Origin: G963665185 sp049723905
GTDB taxonomy: Bacteria > Desulfobacterota > Desulfovibrionia > Desulfovibrionales > Desulfovibrionaceae
DNA length: 64,000 nucleotides
Direction of reading: 5' to 3'
NCBI RefSeq assembly: GCF_049723905.1
Contig: NZ_JBJKFD010000001.1
Location: forward strand, 4,030,001-4,094,000
The notes under the pieces: generated by a model
Database searches by the model: none
The model's input: only the letters and a program-made list of their open reading frames with translations
What the model was told of the DNA's origin: nothing
Made by a program: the position numbers and the translations under genes
Shown here: piece by piece, positions 24,920 to 32,991 of the stretch
How positions within the stretch are numbered: position 1 is the stretch's first letter
How the letters are laid out: every line of letters begins with the position of its first letter

Positions 24920-25197
24920 TTGCACATTGCAACATGAAACGATGTTTTTTGCAGGTTTATGTAAAGTAGATGTTACAGAATGCAACATAGAGAGGCCTAT
25001 TTACGCCGTTTTTAGGAGGAAAAGGAGGTGGCATTGGGATTTATGCCACCTGCATACTGGCGATAAAATAAAATAATGCTATAAAATATCATTAAAAAAC
25101 AGTATCTTATTTTGAAAAAGTCGGGTTGGTAAGATTTGTGTGGCAAAAATGTAGGAAGAAAACCATTGTGAAAGGCGTATGTTACATTTTGCAACCT
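24920..25197. promoter_or_regulatory. Three copies of a TTRCA-N3-TGCAA dyad upstream of lon
   Basis: TTGCA-CAT-TGCAA (24920-24932), TTACA-GAA-TGCAA (24973-24985) and TTACA-TTT-TGCAA (within 25179-25197) share one dyad; the last two extend to ATGTTACA on the left. Centres are about 53 and 209 bases apart. TTGCA-N3-TGCAA is the type of palindrome bound by LuxO-like sigma-54 activators. The response regulator at 27586 is a candidate binder; this is inference. No -24/-12 promoter was found nearby. Confidence 0.6.
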
Positions 25198-25419
25198 TAA
25201 CAGGCCAAATCCCGCATGGTACATTACCTCCCGGAGATTACCCTGCATTGCATCCGAGGGCCGCGGCGGATCGGCCCAACCACCGTCTTTTTCCATCGCG
25301 ACGTCAGCTCCGGGGGAAAGAGGTCTGCGCATTGTAGGGCGCGGACATGGGAAGGGCCCCGAGCTTCTTCCGGCAAGCAACAGCGAATTTTGCGGCCAGC
25401 ACGAGGGAGGCGACCTTTT

Positions 25420-27507
25420 ATGAGTTGGTTCGGTCTGGGAAGAAAATCTTCGTCCAAGGAACCGGTCCTGCCGGAAAACGCGCCAGCGGGTGAAACCCCA
25501 CCGGAGGCCGGGCAGGCCCCCAAAGCGGCCCCGCCCTCGGATCGCGACATGCTCCGGGAGCGAGTGGAGTCCTCCGGGCTGCCGACGGAAATCATGGAAA
25601 CGGCACGGGCCGAGTGTGAACGTTTGTTCCATGCCGATCCATCTTCGCCCGAATACGCCATTGGTTTCAATTATCTCGAATTCATCCTTTCCCTGCCCTG
25701 GACGACCACGACCAAGGACGATCTGGACATCGGACGGGCCGAGGTGTTGCTCAATGCGCGCCATTACGGCCTGACCCGCGTAAAGGACCGCATACTGGAA
25801 TTTTTGGCCGTGAAGAATCTGCGGGGCACGTATACGCCGCACATTCTGCTGGTGGATGACGAGCTCATTGCCAGGGAAAACCTTTCCATTGTCTTTGAGT
25901 CGGACGGCTATGACGTAACTGCCGTGGGCAATGGCCTGGAAGCCGTGGAAGCCATGGAAAAGCAGCCCGCGGACATCGTGGTTTCGGACCTGAAGATGGG
26001 GGGCATGGACGGCCTGGAACTGCTGGGCGTGCTGCGCAAACGCTGGCCCGACACCAAGGTCATCATGCTGACCGGATACGCCACGGTAAAAACCGCCGTG
26101 GCCGCCATGCAGCAGGGCGCGGACCAGTACCTGGGCAAACCCGTCAACCTGACCAAACTGCGCGGCCATGTGCAGGACCTTTTGGAGGAAAGCCGCAGGG
26201 CCCAGCATCTGCACGGGCCTGTGCTCTGCTTCACCGGCCCTCCGGGCACGGGCAAGACGTCCATAGGCCGGGCCATTGCCGAGGCCATGGGCCGGGAGTT
26301 CTTTCGCCTGAGTCTGGCCGGACTGCGCGACGAAGCCGAACTGCGCGGCCACCGGCGCACCTATGTGGGGGCCATGCCGGGGCGGATTTTGCAAGGGCTG
26401 CAAAAGGCCGGTTCCCGCAACCCGGTCATCATGCTCGACGAGATGGACAAGATCGTTCAGGACTTTCAGGGCGACGCCACGGCCGTGCTGCTGGAGCTGC
26501 TGGACCCGGAGCAGAATGCCGCTTTTGTGGACCATTATCTGGGCCTGCCGTTCGATCTGTCCGGGGCGTTGTTCATCTGTACCGCCAATATGGTGGAGCG
26601 GCTTCCGGCCCCGCTGCGCGACCGGTTGGAAGTGATAGAATTTTCCAGTTACACCCGGAATGAAAAATACGAGATCGCCTCGCGCTATCTGGTGCCCGAG
26701 CAGCTGCAGCAGCACGGGCTGGATGAAAAGGTGGTGAACGTGGCACCGGAGGCCATTCGGGCCATCATTACCGAGTACACCCGCGAGGCCGGTCTGCGCG
26801 GCCTGCGCAAGCAGCTCGCCTCCCTGTGCCGCAAGCTGGCCCGGCAGGTGCTTTCCGATGGCGGTTCGTCTGTGGCGAACGGCAATGTGGACGCGGCCAT
26901 GGCGCGCAGCCTTTTGGGGCCTGCTCCGTTTGCATCGAATACGGCCCGCGACGCGGCCAGGGTGGGCCTGTCCACCAGTCTCGTCTGGACCGAGAACGGG
27001 GGGGAGATCATCTTTGTGGAAGCGGCGCGCATGCAGGGCAACAAACAGCTGTTGTTGACAGGTTCCCTGGGCGAGGTCCTGCGCGAATCCGCCCAGACAG
27101 GGCTGAGCTACATCCGCAGCCATGCCGGGGATTACGGCATCAGCCCGGATTTTTTCGAAACCTCGGACATCCATGTTCATATCCCGGCCGGAGCGGTCAG
27201 CAAGGAAGGGCCGTCCGCCGGAGTGTCCATCACCCTGGCCCTGCTTTCCCTGCTTACCGGGCGGCCAGCCCGGCAGGACGTGGCCTCCACCGGGGAACTC
27301 TCTCTGCTGGGCGAGGTGCTGCCCGTGGGCGGGGTGCGGGAAAAGCTCATGGCTGCACAGCAGGCCGGAATAGGCGTGGTTATTCTGCCCAGGGGCTGCG
27401 AATCCGTGCTGGCGACCATAGAGGACGAGGTGTTGCGGGAGCTTGATGTCCGGCTGGTTTCGGACATGCGCGAGGCTGCGGAGATTGCGCTCATGCCGTC
27501 GGCCTGA
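25420..27507 (+). CDS. Lon-type ATP-dependent protease with an internal CheY-like receiver domain
   Basis: A 695-residue protein. It lacks the N-terminal substrate domain of canonical Lon (about 300 residues), keeping only the helical linker (residues 40-136, FNYLEFILSLPWTT, YGLTRVKDRILEFLAVKNLRG). A full receiver domain then sits at 140-258: acidic pair D146/D147, phospho-acceptor D190, T218 and K240. The Lon AAA+ module follows (Walker A GPPGTGKT 273-280, Walker B VIMLDEMD 336-343), then the protease domain with catalytic S599 in EGPSAG and K642. The receiver is spliced exactly where Lon normally runs from the linker into the P-loop. Phosphorylation would therefore be placed to gate ATPase or protease activity. 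ATG 25420 has a GAGGGAGG site. It is convergent with a sigma-54 two-component pair, whose kinase could phosphorylate it. Confidence 0.92.
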   Translation: MSWFGLGRKSSSKEPVLPENAPAGETPPEAGQAPKAAPPSDRDMLRERVESSGLPTEIMETARAECERLFHADPSSPEYAIGFNYLEFILSLPWTTTTKDDLDIGRAEVLLNARHYGLTRVKDRILEFLAVKNLRGTYTPHILLVDDELIARENLSIVFESDGYDVTAVGNGLEAVEAMEKQPADIVVSDLKMGGMDGLELLGVLRKRWPDTKVIMLTGYATVKTAVAAMQQGADQYLGKPVNLTKLRGHVQDLLEESRRAQHLHGPVLCFTGPPGTGKTSIGRAIAEAMGREFFRLSLAGLRDEAELRGHRRTYVGAMPGRILQGLQKAGSRNPVIMLDEMDKIVQDFQGDATAVLLELLDPEQNAAFVDHYLGLPFDLSGALFICTANMVERLPAPLRDRLEVIEFSSYTRNEKYEIASRYLVPEQLQQHGLDEKVVNVAPEAIRAIITEYTREAGLRGLRKQLASLCRKLARQVLSDGGSSVANGNVDAAMARSLLGPAPFASNTARDAARVGLSTSLVWTENGGEIIFVEAARMQGNKQLLLTGSLGEVLRESAQTGLSYIRSHAGDYGISPDFFETSDIHVHIPAGAVSKEGPSAGVSITLALLSLLTGRPARQDVASTGELSLLGEVLPVGGVREKLMAAQQAGIGVVILPRGCESVLATIEDEVLRELDVRLVSDMREAAEIALMPSA

Positions 27508-27539
27508 TGCCCAAGCCAACGTATTTGGGGAAGACCGGG

Positions 27540-27562
27540 ACCTGAAAAAACGGTTTTCAGGT
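27540..27562. terminator. Hairpin between convergent genes
   Basis: ACCTGAAAA and TTTTCAGGT form a perfect 9-bp stem around a 5-base loop, in the 78-base gap between lon and the response-regulator gene. The stem A/T tracts could give weak bidirectional termination. Confidence 0.6.
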
Positions 27563-27585
27563 TCGCCATCCGTTCGGCGTGGTCC

Positions 27586-28917
27586 TTATTCCAGATTGTA
27601 CTTTTTGATTTTCCGCCACAGGGAAACGCGGTCGATGCCCAGAATGTGGGCCGCCTGTTTTTTGTTACCGCCCGAAGCGGCCAGAACCTTGCGGATGTGG
27701 GCCTCTTCCAGCTCTTCCAGTGACGGGAGCGGGTCTTCATCCTGTGTGGTGCAGACGTCGGCAGGCAGCAGGTCGGGCGTGAAGGCGGTTCCCTGGCCCA
27801 GGGCCAAGGCCCGCTGCACGATGTTTTCCAGCTCCCGCACGTTGCCGGGAAAGGGATAGCGCATCAGGATGTCCAGGGTGTCCTGGTCTATGGACGTCAC
27901 GGTCTGGCCGGGCTGGCGGTGTTTTTCCAGAAAGTGGCCTATCAGGATGGGAATGTCTTCCCTGTGGTCGCGCAGTGGGGGGGCCTGCAGGGTGACCACG
28001 TTGAGCCGGTAGTAGAGGTCCTGGCGGAATTCGCCTTTGTCCACCAGCTCCTTCAAATCGCAGTTGGTGGCGGCTATCACCCGGATGTCCACGGAAATTT
28101 CCTTTGTTCCGCCCACACGCAAAAAGTTTCTTTCCTGCAGCACGCGCAGGAGTTTCACCTGCATGTTCAGAGGCAGTTCGCTGATCTCGTCGAAAAACAC
28201 GGTGCCGCCGTCGGCCACCTCCAGTATGCCCTGCTGGCCGCGTTGGGCTCCGGTAAAGGCCTCTTTTTCGTGGCCGAAGAGTTCCTTGTCCATAAGTTCG
28301 GCCGTGAAGGTGCCGCAGTTGATGGCCATGAAACGCTCGTCGGCCCGCTGGCTGAGCTGGTGGATGCCTTGGGCCAGAAGCTCCTTGCCCGTGCCGGTTT
28401 CGCCCTGGATGAGCACGTTGCAGTCCATTTGGGCCAGTTGGCGCACGGTCTTCTTGAGCTGGGTGTAATCGTCGCTTTGGCCCACCATGGGAAAATCTCT
28501 CTTGCCCTGGGCAATGATCCTGCGCAGGCGCAGGACTTCCTCGGAAAGGGCCTGCTGTTCCAGGGCCTTGGCCACCTGAAGCCGCAGTTCGTCCAGGTCC
28601 AGAGGCTTGGCAATGTACGAGTGCGCGCCTTTCTGCATGGCCTGCACCGCGCTGGGAACCGTGGCGTGGCCCGTTACCATGATGACCATGGTGGAAGGGT
28701 GGCGCGCCCTGGTCCGTTCCAGCAGGTGGACGCCGTCGGCTCCGGGGAGCATCAGGTCCGTGATGACCAGTTCGTACCCGTTTTTTTCAATCTCGCGCAG
28801 GCCTTCTTCTGCCGAAGCCACGGCCCGGACGTTGTAGCCCTCGGCCGAGAGCACCAGCACCAGATTTTCGCGGGCTATGCGCTCGTCTTCCACAACCAGG
28901 ATGGAGGGGGTGCTCAT
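27586..28917 (-). CDS. NtrC-family sigma-54-dependent response regulator
   Basis: A 443-residue protein in three parts: a receiver (1-120; acidic E10/D11, phospho-acceptor D54, K104), an AAA+ sigma-54 activator module (about 140-375; Walker A GETGTGKE 172-179, the sigma-54 contact loop EAFTGA 219-224 where the usual first Gly is Glu, Walker B GGTVFFDE) and a Fis-type HTH at the C-terminus (NKKQAAHILGIDRVSLWRKIKKYNLE). When phosphorylated by its partner kinase it would open sigma-54 promoters. Its start overlaps the kinase stop as ATGA. Targets are unknown; the three dyads upstream of lon are candidates. Confidence 0.93.
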   Translation of the reverse strand: MSTPSILVVEDERIARENLVLVLSAEGYNVRAVASAEEGLREIEKNGYELVITDLMLPGADGVHLLERTRARHPSTMVIMVTGHATVPSAVQAMQKGAHSYIAKPLDLDELRLQVAKALEQQALSEEVLRLRRIIAQGKRDFPMVGQSDDYTQLKKTVRQLAQMDCNVLIQGETGTGKELLAQGIHQLSQRADERFMAINCGTFTAELMDKELFGHEKEAFTGAQRGQQGILEVADGGTVFFDEISELPLNMQVKLLRVLQERNFLRVGGTKEISVDIRVIAATNCDLKELVDKGEFRQDLYYRLNVVTLQAPPLRDHREDIPILIGHFLEKHRQPGQTVTSIDQDTLDILMRYPFPGNVRELENIVQRALALGQGTAFTPDLLPADVCTTQDEDPLPSLEELEEAHIRKVLAASGGNKKQAAHILGIDRVSLWRKIKKYNLE

Positions 28918-30332
28918 GCCGTTGCTCCGGCGGGGAGGGGCAGGCGGATGAAAAATGTGGTGCCCTGTCCCGGCTTGCTTTCCACGCGGATGGCGCCCCG
29001 GTGTTTCTCAATGATGCCGTAGACGATGTACAGGCCCAGCCCCGTGCCCTGACCGACTTCCTTGGTGGAAAAGAAGGGATCGAAAATGCGTTGCAGGGTG
29101 TCCGGGGACATGCCCGCCCCGGTATCGGCAATGGATATGACGGCATCGTTTTCCACCTGCCTGCCGTGGATGTCTATGGCCCCTTCGTTGTCGCCTATGG
29201 CCTGGGTGGCGTTGATGAGCAGGTTGATGAAGGCTTCCTGCAGACGTTGCTGGTCCACGTTCAGGACCAGCTCTTCGGGCACATCCACGTTCAGGGCTAT
29301 TTTTGCCCCAACCTGGCTGGAGACCAGCCGCACCGCACCATTGACCACCGAGCCCAGAGTGCAGGGCGCGGGGGCGAAATCCTGATGGCGGGAAAATTCC
29401 AGCAGTCCCTTGACGATGTCCCTGGCCCGCAGGGTTTCCTGCAGGATGTTGCCGGTCATTTTGTCGGCAAACTCACCGGCATTGGTGTTGTTTTGGGCCA
29501 GCAGCTGGACCGAGGTGGAAATGTTGTTGAGCGGATTGTTGAGCTGGTGGGCAATGCCCGAGGCCAGGGTGCCGATGGAGGAGAGTTTTTGCGCCTGCAC
29601 CAGCTGAATCTGGCGTTTTTGCAATTCTTCCACCATGGAGTTCAAAGCCACGAAGACCTGTTCGATCTCGTCATGGGCATTGGTGATGGGCAGTGGAACA
29701 AAGGTGCCTCTGGCGATTTGGCGGGTGGCTTCCTGCACTTTGCCCAGCGGCCGCAGAATACTTTTGGTGACGAACAGGACCAGGGCAAGGACCACCATTG
29801 CAATGGTGGCCATGGAAGTGATGAGGGTGAGGCGGAGCTTGCGGTTGATGCCCAGCACGCTTTCGCGTTCCGACTCTGCAATGGCCCGCGAATATTCCAC
29901 GATGTTCTGCCCTGTTTCACGCAGGGCCTGGGCTGCGGGATGATTTTCCGCAATATCGCCTTTTTCAAAGGCGGCGTTGATTTCGGACAGATGCGCGCCG
30001 TAGGCTTCGAGTCCGCGGCGCAGGGTTTCGCCCTGCTGCCTGCCCAACGGCTTGCCGATTTCCCCGTACAGGTTGTTCAGCACGGTCATGGCCTGTTCCA
30101 GATTGCTCCGGCCCAGGGAGAAGAGCGCTGTATCGTGGTAGAGAAAGAAGTTTTTCTCTTCGCGCCGGACTTCAAGAATCAGGTTGCGCAGGTCGTCCAC
30201 GTGTTCGACCAGGGTCACTTCCCGTTCGAGCCGATTGATATTGGAAAGGGAAAGCAGGGCAATGCCGCCAAAGGAAAGCGTGAAAATGACAATGCCGAGA
30301 ATGATGGTCTGTCTGAGATTCGGTTTGACCAT
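28914..30332 (-). CDS. Membrane sensor histidine kinase
   Basis: A 472-residue kinase: TM1 at about 8-30, a periplasmic helical sensor region (31-165, resembling four-helix chemoreceptor-like sensors), TM2 at 168-188, a HAMP linker (190-242), the HisKA helix with H262 in GIAHQLNNPLNN, and an HATPase domain (N-box LLINATQAI, G1 DTGAGM, G2 GTGLGLYIVYGIIEKH). It autophosphorylates and should pass phosphate to the overlapping response regulator. The receiver inside the neighbouring Lon protease is a possible second target. The ATG at 30332 has AAGGACG upstream. Confidence 0.92.
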   Translation of the reverse strand: MVKPNLRQTIILGIVIFTLSFGGIALLSLSNINRLEREVTLVEHVDDLRNLILEVRREEKNFFLYHDTALFSLGRSNLEQAMTVLNNLYGEIGKPLGRQQGETLRRGLEAYGAHLSEINAAFEKGDIAENHPAAQALRETGQNIVEYSRAIAESERESVLGINRKLRLTLITSMATIAMVVLALVLFVTKSILRPLGKVQEATRQIARGTFVPLPITNAHDEIEQVFVALNSMVEELQKRQIQLVQAQKLSSIGTLASGIAHQLNNPLNNISTSVQLLAQNNTNAGEFADKMTGNILQETLRARDIVKGLLEFSRHQDFAPAPCTLGSVVNGAVRLVSSQVGAKIALNVDVPEELVLNVDQQRLQEAFINLLINATQAIGDNEGAIDIHGRQVENDAVISIADTGAGMSPDTLQRIFDPFFSTKEVGQGTGLGLYIVYGIIEKHRGAIRVESKPGQGTTFFIRLPLPAGATA

Positions 30333-30510
30333 GCGAGGCGTCCTTTCGGTCTGATGGCGGCAGGAGAGAAGGATGGGCCGGAGGCTGGTGGAATCTCCCG
30401 CCTTGTGTCGCCGTCAACGGTATGAGCGGTCAGAAATCACATTTTTCAGGTGCGCAGTCCTCCGCAAGGTGCATGGGCGAATTGTGCGGACATCCTACTT
30501 GTTTTGCAAA

Positions 30511-30540
30511 GCGGGGAACCGGACAAGTCCGCCTCCCCGC
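30511..30540. terminator. Terminator-like hairpin after rpe
   Basis: GCGGGGA pairs with TCCCCGC around an inner GGAC-AA-GTCC hairpin, nine bases past the rpe stop on the minus strand, followed by TTTGCAAAAC. It separates the heme operon from the kinase gene downstream. Confidence 0.7.
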
Positions 30541-30549
30541 ATTTCAATG

Positions 30550-31236
30550 CTACATTCCGTCCTGGGCAAAGCGGTTGTGCGCCAGGAACTCGAAAAGTTC
30601 GCGCCGCTTGTCGTAGGGCGGAAACTTGAAAAAGGCGGAACCTGTCACCAGTACGTCCGTGCCCGCGTCCACCAGATCGGCCACGTTTTCCGGCGTAACG
30701 CCGCCGTCCACCTGGATAAGGGCTTTGGAACCTGCGGCCATGATCATTTCTTTGAGGTCGCGGATCTTCTGCAGGGAGAAGGGGATGAACATCTGCCCGC
30801 CAAATCCGGGGTTGACGCTCATGACAAGCACCATGTCCAGCTGGGGCAGCAGGTATTTGATGGCCTCCGGGGGGGTGGCCGGGTTCAGCGCCACGCCGCA
30901 CTTTACGTTGAGGTCGGAAATCTGCGTAACCACCCGTTCCAGATGGTTGGTGGATTCCGCGTGCACCACCAGCATGTCCGCACCCGCGTCAACGAATTCC
31001 GGAATATAGCGCTCGGGCCTGTCAATCATCAGATGACAATCGAAGAACAGGGAGCATTCCTTGCGCATGGCTTTGATGACAGGCGGGCCATACGTGATGT
31101 TGGGTACGAAATGGCCGTCCATGACGTCCAGATGCACCCACTTGAGTCCGCCCGCTTCCAGTGCTTTGACTTCTTCGGACAGGCGGCTGAAGTCGGCGGA
31201 AAGCAGGGACGGAGAAAGAATGATGTCTTTGCTCAT
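30550..31236 (-). CDS. rpe: Ribulose-phosphate 3-epimerase
   Basis: A 228-residue TIM barrel with the family motifs SPSLLSADFSRL, WVHLDVMDGHFVPNITYGP, FFDCHLMIDRPE, VMSVNPGFGGQMFIP and the phosphate-binding VDGGVTPENVADLVDAGTDVLVTGSAFF. The metal and catalytic His/Asp residues (HLDVMD, DCHLM, QVDGG) are all present. It interconverts ribulose-5-phosphate and xylulose-5-phosphate in the pentose phosphate pathway. It is the last gene of the minus-strand heme unit, 31 bases after the siroheme decarboxylase subunit; the functional link is not obvious. Confidence 0.95.
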   Translation of the reverse strand: MSKDIILSPSLLSADFSRLSEEVKALEAGGLKWVHLDVMDGHFVPNITYGPPVIKAMRKECSLFFDCHLMIDRPERYIPEFVDAGADMLVVHAESTNHLERVVTQISDLNVKCGVALNPATPPEAIKYLLPQLDMVLVMSVNPGFGGQMFIPFSLQKIRDLKEMIMAAGSKALIQVDGGVTPENVADLVDAGTDVLVTGSAFFKFPPYDKRRELFEFLAHNRFAQDGM

Positions 31237-31267
31237 GCGTGAGAAAACCCCTCGAATTTTGAAATCA

Positions 31268-31726
31268 TTATGCTTTTTGATCTTTCATCTTGAAGTCCAC
31301 CTTGATCTTGTACATTTTTTCCGCAGGCAGGTTCAAGACGTGAATTCCTGTTTTTTCCGTTATTTCCCGGAGACGTCTGGCAACGTATTCCTTGGACTCT
31401 CCAATGTAGGTGAACCATACATTGTAGGTGTGACGTCGCTGATAATTGTGGGTTACGCCCACATGCCGGTTGATCTCCGCGGCGAACGCCTCTACCTGGT
31501 CCTCGGGGACGCGGGCCGCGCACAGCGTGGAGTGCCAGCCCAGTTTGGTGGACTGGAAATTGGCTCCGATGCGGCGGATGAGGCCGCTATCCTTGAGGGC
31601 GCGCACCCTGGCAAGTGTTTCGGCCTCGGTAAGGCCCACCTGTTCGCCAACCGCGGCATAGGGGCGGGAAACCAGGGGAAACCCGGACTGTATGATGTTG
31701 AGTATGGCTGCGTCGGTGCTGTCCAT
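31268..31726 (-). CDS. Siroheme decarboxylase subunit (AhbA/AhbB, AsnC/Lrp-like)
   Basis: A 152-residue protein with a winged-helix AsnC-type N-terminus (residues 5-60) and a RAM-like ferredoxin fold. It carries the marker segment HNYQRRHTYNVWFTYIG of siroheme decarboxylases, not of Lrp regulators. AhbA and AhbB together decarboxylate siroheme to 12,18-didecarboxysiroheme, the first committed step of the alternative heme pathway. Whether this is the A or B subunit I cannot say. The other subunit is not in this window. The start codon abuts the ahbD stop codon with no gap, so it is translationally linked to ahbD. Confidence 0.87.
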   Translation of the reverse strand: MDSTDAAILNIIQSGFPLVSRPYAAVGEQVGLTEAETLARVRALKDSGLIRRIGANFQSTKLGWHSTLCAARVPEDQVEAFAAEINRHVGVTHNYQRRHTYNVWFTYIGESKEYVARRLREITEKTGIHVLNLPAEKMYKIKVDFKMKDQKA

Positions 31727-32920
31727 CTATTTATCCTTTTTCGATTCCAGCAATTGGGCCTTTTTCGGCTGGTAGGAGCACAGGGGTTCCTCTTCCAGGT
31801 AATGGCCGCGCATGGTCTGGGCGCGGGCGCGGCATCCGCCGCATACACGCTCGTATTCACATACACCGCATTTGCCTTTGTAGCAATCCGGGTTGCGAAA
31901 TTCATTGAAAGGAACCGACTTGCGCCAGATTTCCGGGAACGGGGTTTCCTTGGTCTGTCCACAGTCCAGGTCCAGGTAGCCGCAGGGCTGCACCTGCCCG
32001 GTATGGGAAATGAAGCAGAAGCCCACGCCGCCCAGACAGCCGCGGCTTACGGCATCCAGGCCGAAGTTCTCGAAGGTGACGGGAATGCCGTCTTCCTTGG
32101 CCCGCTGCCGCAAAATGCGGTGGTAGTGCGGGGCGCAGGTGGCCTTGAGCTGCATGTCCGTGGTCTTCTGAAAATCGTAGAACCAGTTGAGCACGTTCTC
32201 GTACTCGTCGGCGGAAATGACCTGGGCCCCGAGTTCCGAGGCGCGGCCCGTGGGCACCAGCAGAAAGATGTGCCAGGCCGATGCGCCGAGGTCTTCGGCC
32301 AGGTGAAAGATGTCCTTGAACATGGACAGGTTGTTGCGCGTAACCGTGGTGTTCAGCTGAAATTCGATGCCCGCATCCTTGAGGTACTGGATGCCCTGCA
32401 TGGATTTTTCAAACGCGCCGGGCACGCCGCGGAATTCGTCGTGGTTGGCGGCGTCGGCCGCGTCGATGGAAATGGAGCAGCGTTCTATGCCTACTTCCTT
32501 CATCAGCCGTGCGGTTTCGGGGGTGATGAGCGTGCCGTTGGGAGCCATGACGCAGCGCAGTCCCAGCGATTTGGCATGGCGGACCAGTTCCGGCCAGTCC
32601 TTGCGCATAAGGGGTTCACCGCCCGTGAATATGATGATGGGGTTGCCCACATCGGGGAAGGTGTCGATGAGCGCCTTGGCTTCCTCTGTGGTCAGCTCTC
32701 CGGGATAGGGCTCCAGATGCGCCTCGGCCCTGCAGTGCTTGCAGGCCAGGTTGCAGGAGCGGGTGATTTCCCAGGCAATGAGGCGGCAGGCGGGCGAGCC
32801 GTCTTCCAGTTTCATCACGGGCTTTTTTTCGCTGCCCGGATGGCCGTGGGGGTGGCCTTTGGCATGTCCGCCAGGATGTTCTGCGGGATGCCCGCTTTGG
32901 GCATGGGGGTGTTGGTGCAT
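31727..32920 (-). CDS. ahbD: AhbD, radical SAM heme b synthase
   Basis: A 397-residue radical SAM enzyme. The SAM-cluster motif is CNLACKHC (WEITRSCNLACKHCRAEAHLEPYPGEL), followed by FTGGEPLMR and SISIDAAD. A second cluster domain at the C-terminus has CYKGKCGVCEYERVCGGCRARA and a late Cys (EEEPLCSYQP). AhbD converts Fe-coproporphyrin III to heme b by decarboxylating two propionates. The first about 30 residues are strikingly rich in His, Gly and Pro (nine His by residue 28), a likely metal-binding tail upstream of the conserved core. It lies between hemB and the siroheme decarboxylase gene. Confidence 0.9.
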   Translation of the reverse strand: MHQHPHAQSGHPAEHPGGHAKGHPHGHPGSEKKPVMKLEDGSPACRLIAWEITRSCNLACKHCRAEAHLEPYPGELTTEEAKALIDTFPDVGNPIIIFTGGEPLMRKDWPELVRHAKSLGLRCVMAPNGTLITPETARLMKEVGIERCSISIDAADAANHDEFRGVPGAFEKSMQGIQYLKDAGIEFQLNTTVTRNNLSMFKDIFHLAEDLGASAWHIFLLVPTGRASELGAQVISADEYENVLNWFYDFQKTTDMQLKATCAPHYHRILRQRAKEDGIPVTFENFGLDAVSRGCLGGVGFCFISHTGQVQPCGYLDLDCGQTKETPFPEIWRKSVPFNEFRNPDCYKGKCGVCEYERVCGGCRARAQTMRGHYLEEEPLCSYQPKKAQLLESKKDK

Positions 32921-32991
32921 ATGTCAGGCTCCGCCCCGTCCTCCCGGCCCTCCCCGGCAGATGTGCGGGGGGAGGGCGGAGGCAGGGGAGG

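Noticed and set aside
25020..25050. Sigma-54 -24/-12 promoter upstream of lon
   Set aside because: GG and GC pairs here are not ten bases apart at any candidate; a TGGCAT segment is part of a short hairpin (25027-25050) instead.
25021..25066. Leader peptide gene of seven codons after AAAGGAGG upstream of lon
   Set aside because: The spacing to its ATG is too long and it overlaps a hairpin; too short to support.
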